Source of the DNA: Wuchereria bancrofti | Taxonomy: Eukaryota; Nematoda; Chromadorea; Rhabditida; Onchocercidae | Direction: 5' to 3' | NCBI GenBank assembly: GCA_005281725.1 | Contig: SSBO01000012.1 | Coordinates: 1,161,911-1,225,910, forward strand | DNA length: 64,000 bases | Shown: positions 11,601 to 29,505 of the stretch, piece after piece | How positions within the stretch are numbered: position 1 is the stretch's first letter | Layout: every line of letters begins with the position of its first letter | The notes under the pieces: model-generated | What the model saw: only the letters and a program-made list of their open reading frames with translations | Told to the model about the DNA's origin: nothing | Database searches by the model: none | Program-made: the position numbers and the translations under genes

Positions 11601-13990
11601 TTGCTTGCTACTGAATTTAGATAATCATTTTCTTCTTTTCTTAGATAATCATTCTTAACTCTTTTAGCACGTGTTCTATTCACCTATTCGCCAAAACATG
11701 AAGATGAGCTTGCTCTTCGTGAAGTAGGCCAAATAGTTGAAATTGTAAGCAAATCCAATGAAGATCCTGGTTGGTTACTAGCTGAAGTTGATGGCAGACA
11801 AGGATTGATTCCAGATAATTTTGTTGAGATTTTAAGGCCTTCAGTTCCGATTAACACTACAAATCCAGAAACATACAAGGTACGTTTCCAGTTTTCATTT
11901 TTTTTTTTTTTTTTGAAGGAGTGAAGAAAACATGAGCGAAAGGGATGAATAATTCAAAAAATTTTTTAAATTTGAATTCAAATCTTTTCTGAATTCAAAT
12001 TAAGTCTTTTGGAAATAAATTGCAACCTATCAAAATTTGATTATTAAAAATTCTGGCTTTCTCCCAACTTAAGATTTGAAGAAGAAGAGATATTATGTCT
12101 AAAAAAGTGAACAAAATTCAGATGCCTTTACCGCCAAATGTGCCCGCTAAGCCAGTATCAAAGTCAGTGACTCTGTCATCTGGTGTTGGTCGTCGTGCTA
12201 CAACTTCTTCAATGTTCGCTCAAATGCATTCCAGTCTTGCTGATGCTTTCACGAAACCACCGAAACAGTTTACTGCTAGAGTATTTATTTTAATGAATTT
12301 GAATAGCATTTTGATGACTCATTCAAACAAAAAGTGCTAAATTAAAAGAAATAATGTTGAAGGAGAGGTTAAAATTCAATGATTGTGGAATAAGAATAAA
12401 CTTGAAATTTAAGAAACTTTTTTTTTACTGCAATATTCCCATGTTACTGTTTGATAGTTCCGTTATAATTTGAGGTACTTGTGTCTTTGATTAATATGTT
12501 ATGAGTCTCTAAGGCATTGGTAAGTTTTTCGGAACTTACTGCAAATCAGTTCGGTCGTAACAGTGAAACAGGTATCTTGCAACCGTTGGAATAGTTTGTG
12601 CAGTAGATGATGGAAGAAATTGTATGGAAATTCAATTTTTTAGACTCCAAAAACGGAAGAGGGCTTGAATGATGAAGAACAGCCAGGTGATCGTTTATCT
12701 CACATAACCGCAACTCGACCCAAACAACCGAACAAAAGACCTCCGTCCACTGTTTTCAGAACGGTTAGGAATTAATTTTTGTTTCTCAAAATAACATTCC
12801 AATTTTCGTAAGCTTTTGTGCTAAAGTTCTGTTTTTTTTTTTTCTATATTCGATTTTTTTTGTTTTAAGTTCGTTGTTCCTAGATTCAGAATTTTTTATC
12901 CTGAATGGTTCACTTTCTTCCCTTGCTCACTCATATTTATATTTTCCTTCGAGTGACATGCTTCAACTTCAATATTAAAATTTGCCTATTTAGACGTGAA
13001 AATTGAGTCTTTTCCTGTTTTCATGTATCGTGATTTTTGTATATATATAATTCATTAAAATTTTTGGAATTCGTAAAATAAACCAGTATCATTTTCTAGT
13101 TTATTTGAAAAAGTTTATTTCTAGTAAAAACATATCAAATTTCAGAAATCAAATGAAGCCTCAGCTAACGATGATACGTTGACGGCTGAGTCTGGAAGAA
13201 TTTCACCTGCAACATCAACAGCTTCTTCTTTGTCTAGCAATTACACACAACAACCTTTATCAATAGGTAATTCATCACTTTATCTGACTAAGATCCATAC
13301 CACTTATTGTTTATAGGTTTTTTACGAATTTTGAAAATTGCAGTAGTAAATCTTGCTTAGTTTGGAATTCACATGAAATGACAAAGAAAGTTAAAATAAA
13401 TTTTCAAATTATCAGCAAGTTAAAACAAGAGAAGAAAAAGTGAAACATCGTTTCATGACTTCATACTTTTCATAATACAGTGTTAAGGATATTAGATATT
13501 CGATCCTTGAAAATTATCGGTTCAAATTTTTTAATTTCTTAAAAAATTATGAAAGTAATTGTTTTGCTTGCAAAATATCTCCAGGCAGGCACTACAAACT
13601 TCATTACTGTGAACTATGTTTTAACACTGATCGATATATGAGTATATTAAACTGTAACCTCTTCTAAGGATCTATAGCGCATTTCTGGCAATCTTTGAAT
13701 TTTGACACTCCAACCACTATAATACATCCTTGCTTCATTGTCTAATGTATTGTCTTTCTGTATCTATTGCAGTGTTTTTTTTTGCAGCAGCTTCTGTAAA
13801 ATCAATAAAAGTGCAGCAAGCATTATCACCGAGAAATAGTAGCAATGATATTAATGATGAATTTGTACCACGTAGTGAATATAATCGCTTGGTTCAACAA
13901 TTTGAAGAATTACTCACAACAATGAATAAATTTCGTTTGGAAATGTCTCAGAAAGTGTCTATGCTGGAAGCTAAAATTGCCAAACAATGA
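5684..13990 (+). CDS. CD2AP/CIN85-like SH3 adaptor protein
   Basis: Predicted exons: 5684-5798, 9414-9599, 9975-10034, 10743-10826, 11668-11879, 12122-12280, 12644-12763, 13146-13266, 13788-13990, giving 419 residues. The start ATG directly follows a TTTCAG acceptor. Two SH3 domains lie at about residues 45-100 and 149-205, with ALYDY-like starts (VRFSYKAAHEDEL; VLFTYSPKHEDEL) and typical GLFPTNFV and GLIPDNFV ends. Residues 290-306 (LSHITATRPK plus the final proline) match the capping-protein-interaction motif LxHxTxxRPKx6P. The C-terminal 40 residues are a heptad-rich coiled coil. In this family the SH3 domains bind Cbl-type and endocytic partners, the CPI motif binds actin capping protein, and the coiled coil oligomerises. 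Vertebrate members have three SH3 domains; only two are seen here. The fourth exon's donor is uncertain: a strong GTAAGT at 10784 breaks frame with the next exon, so a GTGTCA donor at 10827 was used. The first intron is 3.6 kb. Confidence 0.85.
8509..8530. repeat. GGA microsatellite in the first intron of the SH3 adaptor gene
   Basis: Short GGA trinucleotide run inside the 3.6-kb first intron. The rest of that intron (5799-9413) holds no recognisable coding or RNA element. Confidence 0.7.
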
Positions 13991-16402
13991 AAGAGTGAGC
14001 ATTTCATTTTGCTACATCTTTCTGCTTTTTAATCTATGCTTTAGTTGAATTTTGAAACATTTCATATTTGTTTGATTAAAAATTTTTATATTTTTCAGAT
14101 TAACTTTCATATTGCTACGGGTAGCCTTGGATAATCTTGGCATCCTGGATTTAACTAAAGTATACTACTTTGGATGATGCATAATTTAATCATATTTCTG
14201 AACGAATATAATAATTATATAGACCTCATATAAATAATCCTAAAATTTCCTTCTTGCAAAATTTGATAAAGCGCTAAAAGGTATTTTTTTTTTTGGTTTT
14301 GTTTATATTTCTGAGATATTCCGTTGTTAGCGTTTTTTTTTTCTTTGTTTTTTTTCTTTTTTATAAGTTGAAAGACATAATTAGTTTTTGTTTATTTTAA
14401 ATAACATTTTATATGATTTTTTCAGGGAATATTTCCAGAATTTTCAATGCAATTTTCAATTATGGATCTGAAATCTTTTTTTCGGATTTTCAAAAGTGTA
14501 ACGCTCTTCATACTAAAAATCTGAACGCTTAATGAAATTTCAATGTTGCCTGTTATGTCGATGTCAGCCTAGATTTGGCTTGAAAAAAATTAATTTGGAT
14601 TGCCACGTTGAGCGACCCGAAGCTGTAGCTCATTCATATCGACCAAGCAAACCTGCAAAACTCTAATGCATTTTTTCTAAATCTTAGTTATATTTGTGAT
14701 TAGAATGGCTTGTGCAGTAGCAGACTTGTCACGTGTCCTTGGATCAAAAACAGGATTTTCTAAAATTTCATTCAGGACTTCTTTGAATTTCAATTTATGA
14801 CATAAAGTGCTCTCTTCCCTTCGAAATATTGTTGCTTCACGTCATTTTTGTAACTGATCTGCATTTCTGTTCAATCTTGAACTTTCATAAGTGTAAACGT
14901 ATTGTTATTATTCATGCTTTGCTTTCATATGTTTTGCTTTAGAGCTCTGTTTTAGAAATTGTGCATTTTTCTTTCTTTTATTTTTCATTCCAAATTTAAT
15001 TTTTATAAACTGCATTTAATTTTTGAGGTATTTTATTTCATTGTGCGATATGCAATATGAATTTTGCAATGGTGATTTTCATCCATCTTTCATATTTATT
15101 TCTGTTGTATTTGATGACTTTTATGTCGCATTTTTTTACAGTCTTTTGTAGTTTTATCATAAGAAGTCTTTGTTTGCTTTCTCTTGAAATTCTTGAATTG
15201 AAATTTTGAATGTAAGAGATTTTAATTGAGGAAAATGCTCTGTTTAAAATCTCAAATTTGTTTGAGACTTCATTTGAATGGTTATTATTATCGAAGAAAA
15301 AAGCTAGCTTGATAGAAGATTCTGTTTTCCTTTGTGTAACGAAGTGATTGGAAGTTTTATTGAAAGCTATTCGTTGAATGGATGAAGAATATTAGGAGGA
15401 ATTGATGAAACAAGTGGTTATTTATTTTCATTATGGATTTGTAAATTGACGAATTCTTGTATACTTTTATTTTTTGATTACATTTCTTTCTTTTTCTGAA
15501 ATTCTAAATTGGGTTCTACTTTTACTTATATGCCAATTTTAGCTGTATTTATGGTTTCAAATCATTCACCTAGAACGAGAAAAAAAATTCATAATTGTGT
15601 GAAATTTTCATAATCATTTTAACAAAAATAACGTAAAATGACGGAATGTTATGATACACAGTGTGTGTATTTCTTTTTAAAAAAAAAAATTAAATACTCA
15701 ATGATACATTTCGTTTTCTAACTATTGTTTCCATAGAGAATGTTTATTGGATTTTGAATCATAATTATGTTGTTCGATATCAGTTGAATATCCTTTCATT
15801 TGTATATTTGTTTTCATATTTTTAAATGATATAGTACATATTTGCTTGTAATTGAAATTTTGGGAAAAAAGAAAACGAAATAAATTTATCATGTGCATTT
15901 GATATTGACAAATTAAGTTTATGTTTGGTTCAATTCACCAACACATCTACCAGCCTTTTTTTCTTTCATCTTCCAGTTCACCGGCCACTTTTTTTGGTTT
16001 TTAGGAAGGTTTCTTAGTAATTAATCAATTTTTTGAATATATATCCAAATAGAGATATCCGATTGACCAGAATATCTTGAATAAAACTTCGTTAATTTTT
16101 ACATGTTACAAAATGTCCAGATTTTAATTGATGAGCTATGACTAATTTATCAATAAAATTAATGTTTGGAAATAATCTTACTCTATCATATTCCCTTAGT
16201 GAATATTCGAAGTGATATACTAATTAATCTCTATAAAATTATAATAGAATGATAGTTTACAATTAAACTAAAATATCTATTTAATGTTAATAAAAATAGT
16301 ACTTCAAGAAGACATAATTTGATATTTTTCTCACGCGAAACTTTCAGTTTGAGTATATTGTATATTGGATAGTGGAAATTTTGGTTTATTTTTATAACAG
16401 TT
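13991..16402. other. 3' UTR and intergenic region between the SH3 adaptor and TXNL1 genes
   Basis: Begins with a probable 3'-UTR intron (donor GTGAGC at 13995, acceptor TTTTTCAG ending at 14098). The remaining 2.3 kb is T-rich and no coding exon was recognised on either strand. No AATAAA lies close to the stop codon; the first clear one is near 15889, so the end of the upstream transcript is not fixed. Confidence 0.5.
16389..16400 (+). other. Probable spliced-leader acceptor of TXNL1
   Basis: TTTTATAACAG ends two bases before the TXNL1 ATG. An acceptor with so short a leader and no visible upstream exon fits nematode trans-splicing. Confidence 0.5.
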
Positions 16403-18550
16403 ATGGTTGTTCATTGCTGTAATTCGGATGCAGAATTTCATGAATTTTTGGCAAATGCTGGCGCAAAACCTGTTATTGTTGATTTTTATGCAATCTGGTT
16501 AATTAATAATGTTTTATTTTAAATTTCAGAACTGCTAATTTCATCTTTTTTTATTTCTGTGTAGAAAGAATAATTGTAAAATCTCTTTAATTTTAAAATT
16601 TTCAATGAGAAGAGTTTTTTTCCTCATTTTTTGGTTATTTACATTTGGAAAAGAAAAATATTTTCCGATGGTTGATTTGGCTTTCTTTTTTTTTGTCTAT
16701 TGATTAATTTAGTTCGTTTAGGTTAAATGTTAGTATGAAATTATTATTGATTAGTAATTTATATTAAGTAAAGGTGTGGACCATGTCGACGAATAGCACC
16801 AGTATTTGAGCAACTTTCCAATCAATATTTAAATGTTGCATTCGTTAAAGTTGACGTTGATAAGGCAAAAGATCTATCGACACTACAGGGAGTTACTGCA
16901 ATGCCTACATTCATTGTATACATGAATAGGTACTATAATTATTTTTAAGGTTTAATTTTTTTTAATTTAAAATAGTAAATTCAATCTAAAAGCATAAATA
17001 ATCAGATCATAAATGTTGAAGTAAAAAAAAATATGTGTTGATAAAAATAATAGTCTCAAGATTTTGTTATCAACATAAATGATAAAGAAACTAGTTTTTC
17101 TTTTCAAAAAAAAGAAGAAAATTTGAATATAGGGTGAAAGTTGATCTTTTGCGCGGTGGTGATCCAAATGCATTAGAAGCATTGGTTAAAAAATGGTCCG
17201 AAAATGCACCAAAAGAGGATAGTCTGGTCGTGGGACAAACTGATCTCATGACATTTGTTGATAAAACACAAGTTGAATGCTTAAATGAGGATGATAATGC
17301 AACATTAAGGTTTGTCATATTATAAAAAAAAGCATTTCAGTTTTTATGAATGGTAAATTTTTGAATTTAATTTAATAATTTTATATATAGCTCTTTTATA
17401 GATCTTATAAATATAAGAAAGCATCTTCTCAAATTGTGGTCTTTGTCATCCATTGCGAAATGAAGATTATCATTTGATGAAATATTGATATATCATAAAC
17501 TCATAAGCTATCTTATTTCATATTTCAATAAATTTTTAATGAGAAATTTTTCATTCTCTATTTAGTAATAATATGTATGAAGTTTTGCCTATTATTAAAT
17601 GTTACTATCAAGAGAAATGTTAAACATTTATAGTAATTTGCATATTTCAGGAGTCTTCTTAATGGTAAAGGTGTGCTTACATCTGATTGCGATCCTCAGC
17701 TTATCATATCAATTCCATTTAATCAGCCAGTAAAAATTCATTCCATTTATTTGAAAGGTAGTGGTCCATCGGCACCAAAAACAGTTAAAATTTTTACAAA
17801 TCTTGCAAGTATCCTTGATTTTGATCGAGCAGCAGGTGCTGAAAGTGTGCAAACGATCTCTTTTTCCGAAAAGGTATTTATATTTCATGAATATATTATT
17901 ATCAGCTATTGCATTATCAGCTAACGAACTACTTCTTGATATAATCGATAGATGGATGAATGAAAATCTTTGCTAAAATTTAAAGTCGAAAATCAATATT
18001 GTAAATATGTGCTGTATGAAATAAGTTAAGACCTAAACATTTTCCCATTTCGACAGCTTTATGAATGATTATGTTAGGAGCAAAGGAATTGGTCAAAATA
18101 TCTAAACAAAGTTGAATTTTTAGGCTGTCGAAGGAGAGTTATGTAATTTACGTTACGTGAAATTTCAAAGTGTGAAAAATATACAGTTATTTGTGGAAGA
18201 TAATCAAGGCGGAACCGAAAATACAACAATTGAAGCTCTTCGCTTTTATGGAACGCCACTTTCTGCAACAAATATGCAAGATTTTAAACGAGTAAGTTCA
18301 TTATATGTTAAATTTTGGTCTTACTAATTTGAATATAATAATTAGAAATTCTTCTTAAAATTCTAATCTGAATTAATTGTTTCAGAATTCTTTAAAATCA
18401 AGATAATAATTTATATTTCAAACATACGAGGGGAATCTCACTATCATGTCTACTTAACTACAGTTACATCTATGATATGTGTACATTACTATCTTAATAT
18501 TTTTTCTTTCTATTCAGGTTTCTGGCAAAGTTGGTGAAGTAGGACATTGA
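16403..18550 (+). CDS. txl-1: Thioredoxin-like protein 1 (TXNL1), thioredoxin plus PITH domains
   Basis: Predicted exons: 16403-16497, 16774-16929, 17133-17309, 17651-17873, 18124-18291, 18518-18550, giving 283 residues; human TXNL1 has 289. The N-terminal thioredoxin fold has the intact redox site WCGPC (cysteines 33 and 36, split across the first intron) and the cis-proline motif in [11 protein letters not shown]. Residues from about 110 to the end form the PITH domain, with the family motifs [34 protein letters not shown] and [14 protein letters not shown]1 is a cytosolic and nuclear disulphide reductase that docks on the 26S proteasome through the PITH domain. All exon joins restore family sequence. 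An AATAAA signal lies 129 bases after the stop. The next gene, COG1, follows on the same strand. Confidence 0.95.
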
Positions 18551-18678
18551 CAAATGACATAGACAACTTCAACGTAACAAAAGTTTCACTCTTCTGGCCT
18601 AATTGAACGAAATGACACGTTCATATGTGCATGTTTCATACTACGTTCTCTTCATGAGACAATTCGTCTGTATCTTTG

Positions 18679-18684
18679 AATAAA
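18679..18684 (+). terminator. AATAAA polyadenylation signal of TXNL1
   Basis: Canonical hexamer 129 bases downstream of the stop codon, followed by T-rich sequence. Confidence 0.6.
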
Positions 18685-19348
18685 TTAATTGCTTATTGTT
18701 ATTGTTTTCTTTTCTTTGAGCATTAACCATATTTAGTGTTTATCGCTATTAAAATATTCCTGTTTTAACAAGAACACTGTTGAAACTTGTTAAAGAATTG
18801 TTTATTTTAACTCATTTGTTATTGTATTAATAATTCTGCTGATTGCCTAATTGGTTTTATAAATTAAATTTGAGTTGATTCTGAACTCAGATGTTTACCT
18901 CTACAAAATTATTTAAAATTCTTCCGCCGAAACAAGCTAAAATTAATATGGCTATTTCTTGGATAAAGCCACAGCGGAAAGCTAAGCAATCAATTATTTG
19001 TAAAATTGAGTGAATTATCGAAGCAATATGCAACAAATTTATTGGCTAAAAGATTCAATGGAAATAATTCAATTGAAATTAAGAAAATAATGTTAGAAAA
19101 ATTGCTCGAGTTTCTAGATTAATTTAAGATAATACTTATATGTATTATGCTTTATTAATTCTGGGAATTTGAATTATACATGTTACTAACACTTGAGTAA
19201 ATTAATTGAATCAAGGGAAGATAGAGTTAGGACTAAAAAATCCGGAAGGAATAAGAGAAAGATAAAAAGATGAGTCGAATTATTATGAAGTGTTGATTGG
19301 GAGTATTAATTATAATTTCCTTTTTTTCTTAAATTGATATTTATGTCG

Positions 19349-19355
19349 TTTCCAG
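19349..19355 (+). other. Probable trans-splice acceptor of COG1
   Basis: GTTTCCAG ends 75 bases before the COG1 ATG, with a T-rich tract upstream and no recognisable upstream exon. Confidence 0.5.
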
Positions 19356-19430
19356 ATCAAATTTGAAACCGTTATCCTAGAAACGTTATATGCTTAGGAT
19401 TTTGGATGAGAAACACGAAAGTAGAGCAGA

Positions 19431-25639
<6,209 letters not shown>

Positions 25640-26157
25640 CTGTAATGAATGTCCGCATATATCATAACTGTGATAATCACTTCTATCATTCAATTATTAA
25701 TAAATAATTCATCAACTTTCTGGATTTCTTACAGAATTATTATGGAGAATTTCTAGGAAACATGAAATTTCCTTTCGAAACTTCAAAACAAAATAACAAT
25801 TTAGTAACAGAAATTTCCTGCTATTCAGAATTAATCATCAAGCTTAGATTCTGATTTTGTTGATCAAATACATTTTCTGCTATTTTATAAGTGTTAAACA
25901 ATTTATTTCAGTAATATTAAAAAAAAATTTTCAGTAATATAGAAAGAAAAAATTAATATTAACATATCTATCTTTCTTGTATCATTCAATTTGATATGTT
26001 CTATTATCTAAATGATATGCGATGAGAAAAGAACAAAATATTTTAACAATAAATGGGAAAAAATATATACCCTACGAAATGATAAATTGATAAAGATTAA
26101 GAAATACAGCAGCCTTATATCATAAAATGTAATGGAACATATCATTGAATGTGTAAT
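25640..26157. other. Tail-to-tail region between COG1 and PIG-U
   Basis: The two convergent genes end 518 bases apart. It holds the COG1 AATAAA at 25699-25704 and a candidate reverse-strand signal for PIG-U (TTTATT on the + strand at 25902-25907). No other feature seen. Confidence 0.6.
25699..25704 (+). terminator. AATAAA polyadenylation signal of COG1
   Basis: Canonical hexamer 60 bases after the COG1 stop codon. Confidence 0.65.
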
Positions 26158-29100
26158 TTACTCGAACATAAGAACTGCTATTTTGCTTTCATCAGTTATT
26201 CCTCTTCTTTCGACAAGTTTCAAGCGCAAATAACCATACAAAAGATCGGTAAGCAAAAAAATCTGTAAAGAAAATTGATTATGGAAATTAATGGAGAAAG
26301 TATACAAAGTGTAAACAAAATGAAAATGAATATTCAACTTTTCGAATGTTACCTAAATGTAATATGTGAAATTTAGAAAATCTCCCATTTGATGACAATA
26401 ATGAGAATTTGAATATATTATGTCAAAAATGAAAAATGGTAAAAGGGAAGATTAATCAATAATTACCTGGGCAACAGAATAAGTTAAAGTAGCAGCAAAA
26501 TAGAAATTTGCATTTCCTGAACCGGTAACAATCCACATTTGCCACATCACTGGTGCCAGAACGATTGTTACTAACAGTGCACCACCGGAAATTAGTCCCC
26601 AACGGAAATCTACATGAAATAACCGACAAAAAGTAGCTTATCGAGACGAATTATTATTTTTCTGACTAAGTATGAAGTAAAAAATTTTTAAATGAAACTA
26701 CTTATATTTTTTTTTAGAAAAATAATTTTCAATCATCGAAAACAAATGCTGAAATAATCTGCACATAGAGTGAATAAGGATATAAAAGATTATAAAACTA
26801 ACATTTTTTTAAATTTTCGAAAAGAGGCAATAAACTTAAATAAACCAAACAATCAGCCATCGATGGATACGATGTAAAGACGGAAATGAGAATCATTAGC
26901 TGCTGTAGAAGTAGAAAAGCATTGGATCTGAAATAGAAATGCTTATAAATGGTAATGAATGCATTTAGACTAAAAATATCACCTGAAACTCAATCAGATA
27001 TGATATATAGATAGTAAAAGGATTGCACTCCGTATTTTTAATTACATTTAAATTCTGCACCTTATATAAATAACTAAATGGGCAATTTAGATAAATTTAG
27101 ATTTAAAATATAATAAATAGCAATATAAATAAGTAGGCAATTTAGACTAAGAGGCAAAAATGGATGATAAATTTTATTGACTGCAATAAGAAATGTCACC
27201 TTAATGTCAATGATAGGGGTACAAGATAAACAAGGATATTGATTTGAAATACCCAAAGAAAAAAACGTCGAAAGTGATTGAAAACTTCAATGAAAAAATA
27301 CCAAAATATGCCAACATTTGGTGTCAAATCATGAACATCCAATCTGAAAAAATATCAAGCATAAAATTAAGAAAATTAAATTTAAATTATAATAAAGTAT
27401 ATTATGCAAGATATCATGCAAAAATATTATGTAAGTTTACAACAAACATAAATTCTTCGTTTTCTTTTTTTCTTTCTTTTTTTGTATATGTTTCAGTTTC
27501 ATATTCTAGCTTCTCTCTTATAGAAACATTTTAAAAAAAGATAAAAGAGGAAAAAAAAAACGGAAAAGATGAAAATTAAAACTTACAAAAATTTGTATGT
27601 TGAATCAATGTAATTCCAATTATTTCCATTCAAAAAATAATTAAAAAACAACAATGCAATGAGTATAATAATCGAAAATGTAATTATCATTATACGTTCT
27701 TTTAATGCTGAGAATTTCACCAATAAAGCACATATGTAAATAGCTGGATAGAGTGATAATTGCACAAGTACACTAAATAATATCGTGCTAAACAATACAG
27801 AACCTGAAATTCTTCATTTAAACAAATTATAATCTAAAATCTTCACAATAACTTTCAAATTGTGTTCCATTCTTTCTCTCATCTTTGAGATATGTGATTT
27901 GATGTTATGATATTTTATAAGATTTAACTAATAGGTTTACGTAAAAAAAAAAAAATTAGGCATTAGCACAGAAGGGAAATTTTTCAGTAACTCCTCGTTA
28001 ATTTTTTTTTTTTCTGTTGATAATATTAATGATGAAATCAATTCTCAAAAATGTAGCAAAAAAAAAGGAAAAAAATTAATTCACCTTTTACAAATGCCAA
28101 AATAAAAAGAGCTGTAATAAGATTACAAACAACTGATAGACTAAAAATAGCACAGCTAGCAACGGCAATGGGATTAAGCATATAGCTGAAATTTATGAGT
28201 GCAAAAAATTGAAAAAAGAACATAAATAGGAAATGTTTCACTTCCAAACTTATTTTGGAATTTTTAATATAAAATTTATATTGATCAAAAAAAAAGTTTA
28301 TATTAATTAAAAAAAAAAACTTTTTTGCAGTTTTATTTTTGAATACAATCTTGTATTTCAGTTACCATTTTGAGACCAAATCAGCAACCCGTTCGATATT
28401 TTCCGCACTACTTCCATGATTTTTCAAATAAACTATTGCTATCATGCGTAAAATTTCACTCGTTACTACATCAAACGACTGAAAAAAAAATATTGATCTC
28501 AATAAGCTTTCAGATTTAATAGACATATTTATCTGTCAAACTAAATTACTAATAAACAAAATAATAATAAAATTACCGCACAGAAATGTTCCGTAACTTA
28601 TTCTACGCATTATACTTTAAATGTCAATCGGAGATGATTATTAATTTTGCAGTAATATTTTAATTTCATTGGAACAAAATAAACATTCATACCAAGAATG
28701 TTATCAACAATAGATTAGGATGATCAATTAATGCGGTGAATAAATATAGCAGTATCGGTTGCTAAAAATAAAATGAAAATAAAATGAACTGTACTTTTAC
28801 AATAATTTCAACTTTTTTAATATGTAGTAGTAAATGATTCATTTACTATTATTCACTTAATATCAACAAGTTATAAATCAAACACTATCTAACAAAAAAG
28901 TTAAACATAACACACCAAATAGGAATGTGAAAATGATACCTCAACCAAAAGAATATTATCTAAGTTCAACGATGTTCAATGAACAGTAAGTTGAAATATG
29001 AATCACTGCTTACATAATTATGATTATGTATTATGATTATTCGGCTAAATGTGTACTGATTACAACAATCAATTCTACAAGCTATTTTCGAAAGGTAAAT

Positions 29101-29505
29101 GAACAACCAAACATCCACCAGTAGATAAGACATTAATTAATTTGATCATTTAAAACTCAGCAAGAAAAACAAAATCATTCGTAGTTTTAGAAATAATTTA
29201 AAACTATTACGAACATAGATATATACATAATTTTTTGGTGTATATTGATAAATAATTTATTCCTGATAAATAATCCATAATTGATAAACAATTCATTCCT
29301 ATTAGTTAATTGAAGAAATAATTAATATGAGTAAACATACACAATGTATCATATCGCCATCATACGGAGAAACGCCATCTCTAAGCATATATATGCCATC
29401 AATGAGTCTTCGAAATGAATTTTGTGGTACACTTAATTCTGGACGCTTTTTCAGAAAATCGATGCAATAAATGTATGCGAGAATACGAAGAAACACTGCT
29501 AACAT
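26158..29505 (-). CDS. GPI transamidase subunit PIG-U
   Basis: Exons in transcript order: 29505-29341, 28761-28693, 28478-28366, 28185-28085, 27803-27587, 27343-27267, 26982-26803, 26609-26467, 26262-26158, giving about 389 residues (human 435). Family signatures include DGVSPYDGD near residue 45, YMLNPIAVASCA, WNYIDSTYKFL, DLTPNVGIFWYFF, SYPSMADC, MWIVTGSGNANFYFAATLTY and the C-terminal LLTDLLYGYLRLKLV. It is a polytopic ER membrane protein. PIG-U is one of five subunits of the complex that cleaves the C-terminal signal of precursor proteins and attaches the GPI anchor. A TTTACAG acceptor lies seven bases before the first in-frame ATG, consistent with trans-splicing. The join between 27267 and 26982 is uncertain: the better-looking donor GTATTT at 27252 leaves the wrong phase after a seven-T run. 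UBR7 lies upstream on the same strand. Confidence 0.88.

Larger units (their letters stand above)
18551..19430. other. Region between TXNL1 and COG1
   Basis: Contains the TXNL1 polyadenylation signal at 18679-18684, then AT-rich sequence without coding potential, then a TTTCCAG acceptor at 19355 ahead of the COG1 start. The spacing of 880 bases would allow a loose filarial-type operon or two separate promoters. Confidence 0.5.

Noticed and set aside
27244..27534. Forward 96-codon open frame
   Set aside because: Its first part is antisense to a PIG-U exon with clear family sequence.
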